Positions 28,397 through 37,985 of a stretch of 64,000 nucleotides of DNA are shown here, one piece after another. The position numbers were made by a program, and so were the translations under genes. Source of the DNA: DATAXP01 sp963708675 (GTDB lineage Bacteria; Planctomycetota; Planctomycetia; Pirellulales; PNKZ01); the NCBI GenBank assembly GCA_963708675.1, contig CAVPTO010000003.1, positions 2,976,001-3,040,000 of the forward strand. The letters are read 5' to 3'. Within the stretch, counting starts at the first letter, position 1. The number at the start of each line of letters is the position of its first letter. The notes beneath the pieces are model-generated. The model was not told the origin of the DNA. It saw only the letters and a program-made list of their open reading frames with translations, and searched no databases.

Positions 28397-29059
28397 ATGG
28401 ACCCGATCAAGGACAGTGCATCGAGCGAGCCGATCCGGATCGGCAACGCCACTCTGGGCACGTACCGCCACGTCTGCGCCTTTTTCCACAGCGCGGATGA
28501 GGAGTATCGCGTGCTGCTCCCTTTCATCCAAGAAGGCCTCCAGCGCGGCGAGAGGGTTTTCCACATTGTTGACCCCAGGCTTCGCGAGCAACACCTGCGC
28601 CGCCTGGAGGCGGCCGGCATCGACGCGACCGCGGCAGAGCAGCGCGGCCAATTCGAGCTGCGCGACTGGCACGAGACCTATTTGCGCGGCGGACGATTCG
28701 ACCACGAGAAAATGCTCGGTGTTATGCGGGATGTTTCCAATCAAGGCCGGGAGCAGGGATACTCGCTGACCCGCGTTCTAGGCCACGCGGAGTGGTCTGG
28801 AGAAGACTGGCCGGGCGCCGATGACTTTCTCGAGTACGAGGCCAGACTGAATCAACTTGTGCCGCAGACTGTTGATCCGATTATCTGCCTGTACGATCTC
28901 GCCAAGATCGGCGGGAGAATCGTCATCGACGTGATGCGAACTCACCCATTAGTCATCCTCGGGGGCGTCCTTCAAGAGAATCCCTTCTTCGTCCCGCCGG
29001 AGGAGTTCCTGCGCGAACTGCGGGACCGGAAGGCAAACCGCAAGGGGGCTCCTGCATGA
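28397..29059 (+). CDS. stand-alone MEDS-domain sensor protein
   Basis: 220 residues, one MEDS (methanogen/methylotroph DcmR sensory) domain: HVCAFFHSADEEYRVLLPFI (about 24-43), GLQRGERVFHIVDPRLREQ, HETYLRGGRFDHEKMLGVM, GHAEWSGEDWPGADDFLEYE, PIICLYDLAKIGGRIVIDVM, THPLVILGGVLQENPFFVPP. MEDS domains are proposed to sense hydrocarbon-derived or one-carbon ligands and often precede kinase or anti-sigma modules. No output domain is present, so it may work as a ligand-binding partner of the next two regulators. GGGAG lies about seven bases before ATG, and the next gene starts 24 bases after its stop. Confidence 0.85.
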   Translation: MDPIKDSASSEPIRIGNATLGTYRHVCAFFHSADEEYRVLLPFIQEGLQRGERVFHIVDPRLREQHLRRLEAAGIDATAAEQRGQFELRDWHETYLRGGRFDHEKMLGVMRDVSNQGREQGYSLTRVLGHAEWSGEDWPGADDFLEYEARLNQLVPQTVDPIICLYDLAKIGGRIVIDVMRTHPLVILGGVLQENPFFVPPEEFLRELRDRKANRKGAPA

Positions 29060-29083
29060 CTATGAGGAGGAAGAACTTACCCG

Positions 29084-30598
29084 ATGGAAAGCCGAAGCGA
29101 GGAAATCCGACGCCTTCAGGGCTGCATCAATGATTTGGTCAGCCTGCTGGCGTTGCCCGCCATGTGGCGTGGCCGTGGGCCGCCCCAGGTTGTCGATACC
29201 CTGCTCGACGCACTGTCGAGCATGCTGCGTCTGGACTTTGCCTATGCGCGGCTAAATCTTTCAGCCGGCGGCTCCCCGGTCGAGGCCGTTCGGATTGCCC
29301 ACTGCCCAGAGTCGATACCAAGGCCGGAGGAGGTTGGCCGGGCACTCGAACTGTGGTTGAACCAGCCCGCGCCGATCTCCGTCTTCGTGGCACCGAATCC
29401 GCTTGGCGAGGGGGAGGTGTCGCTCGCGTACTCATGGCTGGGGTTGGACTACCAATCAGGGGTCGTTGTAGTGGGCTCGCAGCGGGCCGACTTCCCGACC
29501 GACATCGAGAGTCTCCTGCTGCGCGTGGCGGTGAATCAGGCAGTGATTGAGCTGCAGACGGCTCAAGTCCGCGCCGAGCGCCAGCGGGCGGAGGAAAGCG
29601 AACATCGACGGCGTCAGCTCGATGCGCAGAACATCTACCTGCGTCAGGAGCTGGACACCGAGCAGCAGTGGGGCGACATCGTCGGCCAAAGTAAGGCGCT
29701 GCAGTCGGTCCTTAAGCTGGTCGAGCAAGTGGCGCCGACGAACGCTTGCGCTCTCATTCAAGGGGAGACGGGGACAGGAAAGGAGCTGATCGCCCGCGCC
29801 ATTCATCGGTTGAGCGACCGCAAGGACAAGGCGTTTATCAAATTCAATTGCGCGGCAATGCCGACGGGCCTGCTCGAAAGCGAATTGTTCGGGCACGAGA
29901 AAGGGGCCTTCACCAGCGCCATCGCACAGCGGATCGGCCGCTTCGAGCTGGCCGACCGAGGCACGATCTTTCTCGACGAAGTCGGCGAGATTCCCTTGGA
30001 ACTCCAGGCCAAGTTGCTGCGCGTGCTCCAGGAACAGGAGTTCGAGCGCCTAGGCAGTGCCAAGACGATCCGCGTCGATGTGCGTCTCGTTGCCGCCTCG
30101 AACCGCGACCTGGCGCAGATGGTTGCGGAACGAGCCTTTCGCAGCGATCTCTACTACCGGCTTAAGGTGTTTCCGATCCTGGTGCCGCCACTGCGTGACC
30201 GAGCCGAGGACATCCCCGACCTGGTACGCTGCTTCACCGAGCGCTACGTGCGGCTATTTCGCAAGGCCATTACGAGCATCGACGCGGACTCCATGACGGC
30301 GCTCTGTCGTTATCCCTGGCCGGGGAACGTGCGCGAGGTCGAGAACTTCGTCGAACGCTGTGTGATTCTGTCGCAGGGCTCGACCCTCGAAGTGCCGCTC
30401 GGCGAATTGCAGCCCGTCAACCGCCCGGCAGCGGATGCGACCACCCTTGAAGGCGTCGAGCGGGAGCACATCCTTCGCTGCCTGAACGAATGCAACTGGG
30501 TGATCGCCGGCCCAGAGGGTGCGGCAGCGAAACTCGGCATGAAGCGCACCTCCCTGCAATCCAAGATGCAGAAGTTGGGGATTGCCCGCCCCAAGTAG
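29084..30598 (+). CDS. sigma-54-dependent activator with GAF-like sensor and altered GAFTGA motif
   Basis: 504 residues. The N-terminal ~165 residues form a GAF-like sensor (LDALSSMLRLDFAYARL, YQSGVVVVGSQRADF), then an Arg/Glu/Gln-rich coiled coil (about 165-198). The AAA+ domain has Walker A GETGTGKE (about 227), Walker B GTIFLDEVGEIPLE, and sensor and arginine-finger regions (AASNRDL, FRSDLYYRLKVFPI). A Fis-type HTH ends the protein (AAAKLGMKRTSLQSKMQKLG). The sigma-54 contact loop reads GAFTSA (about 274-279) rather than GAFTGA. No receiver domain is present, so it probably responds to a ligand or the MEDS protein next door. Targets may include the formaldehyde dehydrogenase block. Confidence 0.92.
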   Translation: MESRSEEIRRLQGCINDLVSLLALPAMWRGRGPPQVVDTLLDALSSMLRLDFAYARLNLSAGGSPVEAVRIAHCPESIPRPEEVGRALELWLNQPAPISVFVAPNPLGEGEVSLAYSWLGLDYQSGVVVVGSQRADFPTDIESLLLRVAVNQAVIELQTAQVRAERQRAEESEHRRRQLDAQNIYLRQELDTEQQWGDIVGQSKALQSVLKLVEQVAPTNACALIQGETGTGKELIARAIHRLSDRKDKAFIKFNCAAMPTGLLESELFGHEKGAFTSAIAQRIGRFELADRGTIFLDEVGEIPLELQAKLLRVLQEQEFERLGSAKTIRVDVRLVAASNRDLAQMVAERAFRSDLYYRLKVFPILVPPLRDRAEDIPDLVRCFTERYVRLFRKAITSIDADSMTALCRYPWPGNVREVENFVERCVILSQGSTLEVPLGELQPVNRPAADATTLEGVEREHILRCLNECNWVIAGPEGAAAKLGMKRTSLQSKMQKLGIARPK

Positions 30599-30618
30599 TG
30601 CCGCTCCACCGGCACGTC

Positions 30619-30634
30619 TGCCGACCCATCGGCA
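30619..30634 (+). terminator. short hairpin after the sigma-54 activator
   Basis: TGCCGA-CCCA-TCGGCA is a perfect 6-bp stem with a 4-base loop, 20 bases past the stop, followed by CCTTGTTT. The T-run is weak, so this is a tentative terminator. The remaining ~240 bases before the hybrid kinase hold no other recognisable element. Confidence 0.4.
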
Positions 30635-30875
30635 CCTTGTTTAGGCCGCAGGTTCTCCCTCCAAGTCTCTCCTCGCGCTCCGAATCACGATCTGCCCTAG
30701 GCGACGCGACTTAACGCAGCGGAGCTTGCAGCGTTCGTTCACGGCATGGTTCGTGCTTTATCAACTACATCAGCCGTCCCACTCGCATGACGTCCGGGTG
30801 AATAACTGAGCCTTGCCATTTTGCGCCGGGTTTTTCTGCTTGGAGATCCTTATGGTCGTGGCCAACGGGTGAATC

Positions 30876-33113
30876 ATGGCAACTCAGTTGGACCGAGAGT
30901 TAGCGAAACTTCGCCTAGGCGATCACCTCTGCCCGATCCACGACAACTTGTTGGAACAGACGGAAGCCGCCGTGGCGTTCATCGCCGCCGGGTTGCAGCG
31001 TGAAGAGCGCTGCGTCTATGTCGCGAACGATTCGCCGATCGAGGAACTCGTCCGGCGGTTTGGTGAGTTGGGTGTGAATGTTGCCCAAGAAACCGAAAGG
31101 GGCTCGCTCAAAATCCTTTCCAAAGATGATGTCTACCTGCGAGACGGGAAGTTCGACGCCCGCGGGATGCTCGACTATCTGGCGGAGTGCGCGTCTGCGG
31201 CGGTTGCCGACGGCTACGACGGCTTGCGGTTCCAGGGGGAGATGACCTGGGCGCTCGACGCGAATCTGGAAGGCGATCGGCTGATTGAATATGAGGCGAT
31301 GCTCAACGAATTCCTGGCCACGCACCGCGCGGTGATCGCGTGCCACTACTTGCGGTCGCGGTTCGATCCCGCGCTCATCCACGACCTACTCATCACTCAT
31401 CCTTTGGTGGCCATCGCCGATCTAGTTTGTCCCAATCCCTTCTACCAGCCGCCGGAACTCATCCTCCGACCCGATCCGATGGCTGTTACGGAATTCAAGC
31501 GGAAACGGCTCGATTGGTGGCTCGAGCGTCTGCGCGCGGCGATGGCGGGCGAGTTGGAGCGTAAGCACGCCACGGAAACGGTCCGCGAGCGAGAAGAACT
31601 CGTCCAATTGTTGCTCGATTCCACGGCCGAAGCCATCTACGGAATCGACCTCCATGGCAACTGTATGCTGGCGAACCCGACAAGCGCTCGGCTCCTCGGC
31701 TATGCCGACCCCGAGCAACTAAATGGTCGGAACATGCACGCCCTCATCCACCATCACCGTCCGGATGGTCGTCCGTACCCCGAAGACGAATGCCCGATCG
31801 TTCGGGCGATTCAAAGTCGGCAAGGAACCCACGTCAAAGACGAGGTGTTCTGGCGCGCCGACGGGACCAAGTTCGACACCGAGTATTGGTCCTACCCGAT
31901 GTGGCGAGGCACGGAACTTATCGGTGCGGTGGTGACATTCCTCGATATTAGCCACCAGAAGAATCTTGAGGAGCAATTGCGGCAGGCGCAGAAGATGGAG
32001 GCCGTCGGGCAATTGGCCGGCGGCGTGGCGCACGACTTCAACAACCTGCTAACCATCATCAACGGATATTGCGCACTCCTACTTGAATCGACGCCTCCGG
32101 ATGATCCCAAGTGGGCAATGCTCCAGGAAATCCTCGAAGCCGTGGAGCAGTCGGCATCGTTGACTCGGCAATTGTTGGCTTTCAGCCGGAAGCAGGTTCT
32201 GGCCCCCAAGGTCTTGGACTTGAACGACGTTGTTCGGGAAACAGAGAAAATGCTTCGTCGCATCATCGGCGAGGACATTCACTTGACAACCACGTTGCAC
32301 CCTCAACTCGGACTCGTGAAAGCCGATTCAGGGCAACTGGAACAAGTTCTTCTAAACCTGGCGGTGAATGCCCGCGACGCCATGCCGCAAGGCGGGAAAC
32401 TCACCATCGAAACCAACAACGTCGACCTCGACGAGGATTACGCCCGGTCTCATGCGGACGTCCTACCCGGTCGGTATGTAATGTTGGCGGTTACGGACAC
32501 GGGAATCGGCATGACCGAGGAGGTCAAACGTCGCTTGTTCGAGCCGTTCTTCACCACCAAGGGACCCGGCTACGGTACTGGTCTCGGATTGGCAGTGGTT
32601 CACGGCATCATCAAGCAGAGCGACGGAGCGATCGAGGTCTACAGCGAACCGGGCGTGGGGACTTCGTTCAAGATCTACCTGCCGCGCGTGGAGCAGGCCG
32701 CGCCGACCCGAAAGTCCTTGCCCGACCTTGGTCCTGCCCCAGGCGGGACGGAAACTTTACTGCTGGTCGAGGACGACGACGCTGTTCGGGCACTGGCCCG
32801 CTTGACCTTGCAGCAGTGCGGCTACACCGTCCTGGAAGCGATCGACGGCGAGAAAGCCATAAGGGTCGCCAGGAACCACGGGGAGAAGATTCACTTGCTT
32901 GTCACTGATGTGGTGATGCCCGGCATGGGAGGACGGGTCCTCGCCGAGCAGTTGCTGACTCTCTATCCCGAGATGAAGGTACTTTTTCTTTCTGGCTACA
33001 CCGACGACGCAGTCGTTCGGCACGGCATTCTCCACGAGGAGGTGAACTTTTTGCAGAAACCGTTTTCCCCGAACGCACTGGCTCATCAAGTCCATAAAGT
33101 GCTTGCGCAGTGA
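30876..33113 (+). CDS. hybrid sensor histidine kinase with MEDS and PAS input and receiver
   Basis: 745 residues, no membrane helix, so a cytoplasmic sensor. Domains in order: MEDS (about 15-175; DHLCPIHDNLLEQTEAAVAF, GLRFQGEMTWAL); coiled linker; PAS (about 240-350; AEAIYGIDLHGNCMLANPTS, FWRADGTKFDTEYWSYPM); HisKA with phospho-His in GGVAHDFNNLLTIINGY (about 375-390); HATPase (NLAVNARDAMPQGG, DTGIGMTEEVKRRLFEPFF, GYGTGLGLAVVHGI); C-terminal receiver (about 625-740; LLVEDDDAVRALARL, phosphorylatable Asp in LLVTDVVMPGMGG, conserved Lys in FLQKPFSP). It shares the MEDS module with the gene at 28397, suggesting both read the same signal. The output partner is not obvious. Confidence 0.92.
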   Translation: MATQLDRELAKLRLGDHLCPIHDNLLEQTEAAVAFIAAGLQREERCVYVANDSPIEELVRRFGELGVNVAQETERGSLKILSKDDVYLRDGKFDARGMLDYLAECASAAVADGYDGLRFQGEMTWALDANLEGDRLIEYEAMLNEFLATHRAVIACHYLRSRFDPALIHDLLITHPLVAIADLVCPNPFYQPPELILRPDPMAVTEFKRKRLDWWLERLRAAMAGELERKHATETVREREELVQLLLDSTAEAIYGIDLHGNCMLANPTSARLLGYADPEQLNGRNMHALIHHHRPDGRPYPEDECPIVRAIQSRQGTHVKDEVFWRADGTKFDTEYWSYPMWRGTELIGAVVTFLDISHQKNLEEQLRQAQKMEAVGQLAGGVAHDFNNLLTIINGYCALLLESTPPDDPKWAMLQEILEAVEQSASLTRQLLAFSRKQVLAPKVLDLNDVVRETEKMLRRIIGEDIHLTTTLHPQLGLVKADSGQLEQVLLNLAVNARDAMPQGGKLTIETNNVDLDEDYARSHADVLPGRYVMLAVTDTGIGMTEEVKRRLFEPFFTTKGPGYGTGLGLAVVHGIIKQSDGAIEVYSEPGVGTSFKIYLPRVEQAAPTRKSLPDLGPAPGGTETLLLVEDDDAVRALARLTLQQCGYTVLEAIDGEKAIRVARNHGEKIHLLVTDVVMPGMGGRVLAEQLLTLYPEMKVLFLSGYTDDAVVRHGILHEEVNFLQKPFSPNALAHQVHKVLAQ

Positions 33114-33281
33114 CAAGACGTCCGTTTCGCGAAATGGAGACCGCGGAACGGGATGCAGTTGCAGACCGAAGTCGCATGAAGGCTTTCCGGAGTTCACAGC
33201 CTCTGAGCGTTGTCGGCAGCTGAGCTGCGTTGTTCCGACGATGGAAACGAAGAACGATTCATTTTTCAAAGGAGTCATCTC

Positions 33282-34475
33282 ATGTCCGGAAACCGTGCAG
33301 TGGCCTACATGGGACCGAGGAAGCTGGAGATTCAGAATCTCGACTTCCCCAAGCTTGTCGATCCGCGTGGCAAAGCGTGTCACCACGGCGTCATCATCAA
33401 GATCGTGACCACGAACATTTGCGGCAGCGACCAGCACATCTACCGGGGCCGCTTCCCGGCTCCCAAGGGGATGATCCTGGGCCACGAAAACACCGGCGAA
33501 GTCCTCGAAGTGGGCCGAGACGTGGAGTTCCTGAAAAAAGGCGACCTAGTCTCGGTCCCATTCAACGTCAGCTGCGGGCGCTGCCGCAACTGCCGGGAAC
33601 GGCACACCGAAGTTTGCATGAACGTCAACCCGGATGTCGCCTGCGGGGCCTACGGCTTCAACCTCGGCGGCTGGCAGGGCGGTCAGGCCGACTACATGAT
33701 GGTTCCCTACGCCGACTTCGCCCTGCTCAAGTTCCCGGACAAAGATCAGGCGATGGCGAAGATCAAAGACCTCACCCTCCTCTCGGACATCCTGCCGACC
33801 GGCTACCACGGCTGTGTGATTGCGGGCGTCCGGACGGGGTCGTCGGTCTATATCGCCGGGGCTGGGCCGGTGGGCCGGTGCGCCGCGGCAAGTGCCCGCT
33901 TGTTGGGTGCAGGTTGCATCATCGTCGGCGATCGGAACAAGCAGCGGCTCGATCTCGTGAAGAAGGCTGGGTACGAGATCGCTGATCTCTCGAATGACAC
34001 GCCACTCCCCGACCAGATCGAGTCCATCTTCGGCGAGCGCGAGGTGGACTGCGGAGTGGACTGCGTGGGGTTCGAGGCGCATGGCCACGGCTCGGCGTCC
34101 GGGGAGGAGGATCCCACGGCGGTTCTCAACGGCCTGTTCGCGGTCGTGCGTGCGGGCGGCGGCATGGGCATCCCCGGCATCTACACGGCCGGCGACCCCG
34201 AGGCCAAGACTGAAGCCGTCAAACAAGGCACCTACAACCTCGACTTCGGCAAGGCGTGGATCAAGTCGCCGTCGCTGACCGGAGGGCAAGCGCCGGTCGT
34301 GAAGTACAGCCGTGACCTGATGATGGCGATCCTGTGGGACCGGATACCTTATCTGAGCGAGGTCATGAACATTGAAGTCGTCCCGCTCGAAAAAGCGCCC
34401 GAGGCGTACGGAGCGTTCGACGACGGCTCGCCGAAGAAGTTCGTCCTCGATCCGCATGGCTCCGTCCGCAGCTAA
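33282..34475 (+). CDS. fdhA: glutathione-independent formaldehyde dehydrogenase, zinc-dependent
   Basis: Oxidises formaldehyde to formate with NAD+ without needing glutathione. 397 residues starting at ATG 33282 with AAAGGAG eight bases upstream. It matches Pseudomonas-type FdhA of the medium-chain dehydrogenase family: TTNICGSDQHIYRGR (catalytic-zinc Cys), GHENTGEV (zinc His), CGRCRNCRERHTEVC (four structural-zinc Cys), NAD fold VYIAGAGPVGRCAAA, and the long C-terminal part DFGKAWIKSPSLTGGQAP. Formaldehyde is a plausible MEDS-type signal, so it is the best candidate output of the upstream sensors. The 168 bases after it include a short Ser/Asp-rich frame of doubtful reality. Confidence 0.92.
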   Translation: MSGNRAVAYMGPRKLEIQNLDFPKLVDPRGKACHHGVIIKIVTTNICGSDQHIYRGRFPAPKGMILGHENTGEVLEVGRDVEFLKKGDLVSVPFNVSCGRCRNCRERHTEVCMNVNPDVACGAYGFNLGGWQGGQADYMMVPYADFALLKFPDKDQAMAKIKDLTLLSDILPTGYHGCVIAGVRTGSSVYIAGAGPVGRCAAASARLLGAGCIIVGDRNKQRLDLVKKAGYEIADLSNDTPLPDQIESIFGEREVDCGVDCVGFEAHGHGSASGEEDPTAVLNGLFAVVRAGGGMGIPGIYTAGDPEAKTEAVKQGTYNLDFGKAWIKSPSLTGGQAPVVKYSRDLMMAILWDRIPYLSEVMNIEVVPLEKAPEAYGAFDDGSPKKFVLDPHGSVRS

Positions 34476-34643
34476 TGGCAACCTCGTGACGAGCCGCAGC
34501 CCCGACGACATCCCGGCATTCAACCGGGCCATGATCGACCTTTTCGCCCAAAGCTTGGCTGGCAGCAGCCGCTGAGGGACTTCGTTGCACTGATCCGTTC
34601 CCCGCGTCGCGGCGAGTTGAAGTAACGCGAGAAGGAGTCCGCC

Positions 34644-35141
34644 ATGAGTACCAACCCGACCGCAGCGCTCGCACCCGGAATGCACGCGCCTGATTTTCGG
34701 TTGCCGAGTACCCCCGACCAGTTCGTCACCATGAGCGAGTTCCGGGGTAACCCAGTCATTCTCGCCTTTTACCCTGCCGACTGGAGCCCTGTCTGCGGCG
34801 ATCAGATGACGCTGTACAACGAGGTGCTGCCGGAGTTTCACCGCTTCCACGCGGCGCTCCTGGGCATCTCGGTCGATGGCTCCTGGTGCCACATGGCATT
34901 CGCCAAAGACCGCAAGTTACACGTCCCGCTGCTCGCCGACTTCGAGCCGAAGGGAGCGGTTGTGCGCACCTATGGCGTCTATCGTCAGCACGACGGCATC
35001 TGCGATCGCGCGCTCTTCGTGATTGATTCGGAGGGGATCATTCGTTGGAGCTACGTGTCTCCGATCGGCGTCAACCCCGGGGCGGATGGAATTCTCACTG
35101 CTTTGGAAGCTCTACCAACAACAGAAGGAGCGAACTCATGA
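34644..35141 (+). CDS. peroxiredoxin, AhpC/TSA family
   Basis: 165 residues, cytoplasmic thiol peroxidase that reduces H2O2 or organic hydroperoxides. The thioredoxin-like fold has the peroxidatic site FYPADWSPVCGDQMTLYNE (Cys near residue 53), the mid segment SVDGSWCHMAFAKDRKLHVP, and a later Cys in GICDRALFVID that could act as resolving Cys. GAGAAGGAG lies before ATG. Its stop overlaps the next start (ATGA, 35138-35141), so it is coupled to the DsbA-like protein, which may recycle it or share a reductant. Confidence 0.9.
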   Translation: MSTNPTAALAPGMHAPDFRLPSTPDQFVTMSEFRGNPVILAFYPADWSPVCGDQMTLYNEVLPEFHRFHAALLGISVDGSWCHMAFAKDRKLHVPLLADFEPKGAVVRTYGVYRQHDGICDRALFVIDSEGIIRWSYVSPIGVNPGADGILTALEALPTTEGANS

Positions 35142-35689
35142 CCACCCACACGACATCCAGGCTCATCTTGCCGGTGAGCGAACGTGACCACATTCGCGGG
35201 TCAGCGACGGCGCTGGTGACCCTGGTGGAATACGGCGATTACGAATGCCCATACTGTGGCGAAGCGTACGCGGTGGTCGAGGAACTCCAGCGGGCGCTCG
35301 GGGATCGCTTGCGGTTCGTCTTTCGCCACTTCCCGTTGGCGCAGATTCACCCGCATGCCCAGGGTGCTGCCGAGGCGGCGGAGGCCGCAGGAGCACAGGA
35401 CATGTTCTGGGCGATGCACGCCATCCTGTACACCCACCAGCATGCGCTCGATGACGCGCACCTCATCGCGTACGCAATCGCGCTTGGTCTCGATCTCACG
35501 TCGTTTCGTCACGCCTTGGAAAGACGCTCCTACGAGAAGCGCGTGCGTGAGGACTTCCTCAGCGGCGTTCGGAGCGGCGTGAACGGCACGCCGACCTTTT
35601 TCATCGACGGAGTCCGCTACGACGGACCTCCTGACTTCGATTCTCTGCTGGCGGTCCTCGCCGAGGCGGCCGCGGAGAAAGGGCGCTGA
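35138..35689 (+). CDS. DsbA-family thioredoxin-like protein (no signal peptide)
   Basis: 183 residues. Thioredoxin fold with the redox motif CPYC in VEYGDYECPYCGEAY (about 31-45), the helical insert (HPHAQGAAEAAEAAGAQDM) and the cis-Pro segment VNGTPTFFIDGVRYDG near the C-terminus. It lacks a leader, so unlike periplasmic DsbA it should act in the cytoplasm, as do related proteins fused to antiporters. AGAAGGAG precedes the overlapping ATG. Coupling with the peroxiredoxin suggests a shared thiol-redox job in electrophile or peroxide defence. Confidence 0.9.
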   Translation: MTTHTTSRLILPVSERDHIRGSATALVTLVEYGDYECPYCGEAYAVVEELQRALGDRLRFVFRHFPLAQIHPHAQGAAEAAEAAGAQDMFWAMHAILYTHQHALDDAHLIAYAIALGLDLTSFRHALERRSYEKRVREDFLSGVRSGVNGTPTFFIDGVRYDGPPDFDSLLAVLAEAAAEKGR

Positions 35690-35738
35690 GACGGCAGCCC
35701 GAGGTGGTCGCGAACTTTGGGATTCTTGGAGACAGGTT

Positions 35739-36556
35739 ATGTTGGCCGCAAATAAGACAGCCTGTGTGACTGAGGCCAACGGCTTCCAGAGAATGTTCGC
35801 GCCCGGCGGACTGACACTCGGCGTCTTCTTCCCGATTGAAGCGTTCAAAGGCGACCAGCCGACGATGCGCAATCAAGAGCACCTGGCACGCCGAGCCGAG
35901 GAGTTGGGCTATGCCGCACTCTGGTTTCGGGACGTGCCGCTGCGTGATCCCAACTTCGGCGACATCGGGCAGGTCTATGACCCCTGGGTCTATCTCGGCT
36001 GGATTGCGGCGCAGATGCGCACGATTGCGCTCGCCACCGGTTCGATCATTCTCCCCGTGCGCCACCCGTTGCACACTGCCAAGGCAGCCGCTTCCATCGA
36101 CCAACTCACTCGTGGCCGATTCGTGCTCGGCGTTGCATCCGGCGACCGGCCCATCGAGTTCCCCGCGTTCGGCATCGACCCGGACCACGCGACATGCTCT
36201 TCCGTGAGAATCTCGCACGGCAAGCAGAACTCGCTGCGCGCTGGCGTGATGCTGTCGAGGCCGTCGCACCGGGCGTGTTCAAACCTTTCGCCCAATCGTT
36301 CTACGTCGACTTGAGCGACGACCCAGATCAACCGCCGCAGCCAATCCACCTCGGCATTCGCGGCGGCCGGCACGCCTTGTTCCGCATCCTCGACGATCTG
36401 CGTTCGGCCGGAGTCCACCACGTGATCCTCAACCTCAAGTACGGAGCGCGCGACGCGGCAGAGGTCCTTGACGAAATCGGTCAAGAGGTCTTACCGCATC
36501 TTGATACCAGCCAACAGACTGCCCCGGCGCCCAAGCGAGCGCTGAGCAGGCGGTAA
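35739..36556 (+). pseudogene. LLM-class flavin oxidoreductase (BA3436-type), internal deletion and frameshift
   Basis: The front half reads TLGVFFPIEAFKGDQPTM, AEELGYAALWFRDVPLRDPN, VYDPWVYLGWIAAQMRTIAL, TRGRFVLGVASGDRPIEFPA, typical of luciferase-like monooxygenases of the BA3436 group. After FGIDPDH the frame must shift (1-base loss near 36188) to read RDMLFRENLARQ. It then jumps straight to AARWRDAVEAVAPGVFKPF and ILNLKYGARDAAEVLDEIG. Some tens of residues that normally lie between (core barrel and FMN-binding parts) are missing. The total is about 272 codons against roughly 310-320 for full members. Almost certainly inactive. Confidence 0.8.
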
Positions 36557-36597
36557 TCGTGTAGCCGAGCGAAACCGGAGAAGACGGAGATCGCGTC

Positions 36598-37606
36598 ATG
36601 AAGGCTTACGAATTGCGAGGCAACTTCGGCATCGATTCCTTGACCCTCACCGAGCGGCCTGAGCCGCAGCAGGTCGCGGGGCAAGTGCTGCTGAAGATGC
36701 GGGCGTGGTCGCTCAACTACCGCGACCTAATGGTCGTGAAGGGGACCTATCATCCCAACCTGCGCTTGCCGTTTACGCCGCTCTCAGACGGCGTCGGCGA
36801 GGTTGTCGCCGTGGGCGAAGGCGTGTCGCGCGTCAAGACGGGCGACCGCGTGGCCGGCATCTTCATGCAGAAGTGGATCGACGGCCAGTTGACGGAGGTG
36901 AAGGCCAATTCGGCGCTGGGCGGAGCTAGCGCGGGGTTGGCGGCGGAGTACGTCGTGCTCGACGCGGAGGGAGTCGTACCCATCCCGGAACATCTCACCG
37001 ACGAAGAGGGAGCGACGCTGCCGTGTGCCGCCGTGACAGCGGCGCACGCGCTCGATTGATGCCGGCAAAATCAGGGCAGGCGACACCATGCTCATCCAAG
37101 GCACCGGCGGCGTCTCACTCTTCGCGCTCCAGTTCGCCAGGGCGCTGGGGGCACGCGTCATCGCTACCTCCAGCAGCGATGTGAAGCTCGCGAGAGTACA
37201 CCAGCTCGGGGCCTCCGAGGGCATTAATTACAAGACCACGCCGGAATGGGGCGACCGCGCCCGCGAACTCACGGGCGCTATCGGCGTCGATCACATCGTA
37301 GAGGTCGGCGGCTCCGGCACATTCGCCCAATCGCTCCGTGCCGTCCGCATGGGCGGTCGCATCAGTCTAATCGGCATCCTGTCCGGGGGCGGTCCTGTCG
37401 ATCCGCTCCCGATCCTCATGAAGGGCGTGTGCGTTCAAGGCATCTTCGTCGGCAGCCGCGCGATGTTCGAGGCCATGAACCGCGTTTTGGTTCTTCACGG
37501 TCTCCGACCAATCGTCGACAAGGTGTTTCCGTTCGGAGAACTCCGCGAAGCTCTGCGTCACATGGAAAGCGGTTCGCATTTTGGCAAGATCGTCCTGAGA
37601 CGTTGA
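36598..37606 (+). CDS. NAD(P)-dependent zinc-independent alcohol dehydrogenase/quinone oxidoreductase, frameshifted
   Basis: About 336 residues of the medium-chain dehydrogenase superfamily. The N-terminal catalytic half ends in a premature stop (MKAYELRGNFGIDSLTLTER, WSLNYRDLMVVKGTYHPN, PLSDGVGEVVAVGEGVSRV, LPCAAVTAAHAL). The Rossmann half continues in another frame from about 37056 (IDAGKIRAGDTMLIQGTGGV, LFALQFARALGARVIATSSS, HIVEVGGSGTFAQSLRAVRM, FPFGELREALRHMESGSHFG). A one-base excess near 37053-37056 explains the break. The sequence is otherwise complete, so it is either a recent inactivation or a read error. It should reduce or oxidise small aldehydes, alcohols or quinones. Confidence 0.85.
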
Positions 37607-37652
37607 ACGAGTCCGGTTTTCCGCCCAACTCTCCATCAAAAGGAGCCAGGTC

Positions 37653-37955
37653 ATGGTGACGCTCGCATTGCTTGTTCGACTCGAAGCCAAACCGGGAAAG
37701 GAAGCGGAAGTCGAGAGCTTCCTCCGCGAAGGTCTGTCCGTGGTCCAAGAGGAGCCGGCAACGACCGCGTGGTTTGCGATCCGCCTGGGGCCGTCCACGT
37801 TCGGCATCTTCGACGCCTTCCCGGACGAGGCGGGCAGGCAAACCCACCTCACGGGCCGTGTCGCTGCCGCCTTAAAGGCGAAGGCTTCCGAGCTTTTCGC
37901 GCAGCCGCCCACCATCGAGAAGGTCGATGTCCTGGCGGCCAAGCTTCCCGAGTAA
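37653..37955 (+). CDS. antibiotic biosynthesis monooxygenase (ABM) domain protein
   Basis: 100 residues; one ferredoxin-like ABM fold: LALLVRLEAKPGKEAEVESF, TTAWFAIRLGPSTFGIFDAF, then LTGRVAAALKAKASELFA. Members act as small dimeric cofactor-free oxygenases or quinone-handling proteins (YgiN-like). AAAAGGAG lies before ATG. It sits between two oxidoreductase genes in the same direction with short gaps, so it likely belongs to the same detoxification operon. Confidence 0.88.
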   Translation: MVTLALLVRLEAKPGKEAEVESFLREGLSVVQEEPATTAWFAIRLGPSTFGIFDAFPDEAGRQTHLTGRVAAALKAKASELFAQPPTIEKVDVLAAKLPE

Positions 37956-37985
37956 CTGTCCGCGGAAACCTTTGAGGACCATCGC

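Noticed and set aside
33211..33228. CGGC-N7-CTGC as a sigma-54 promoter before fdhA
   Set aside because: GG and GC are 10 bases apart but two consensus bases differ and the site is part of a small palindrome (GCAGCTGAGCTGC); too weak to list.
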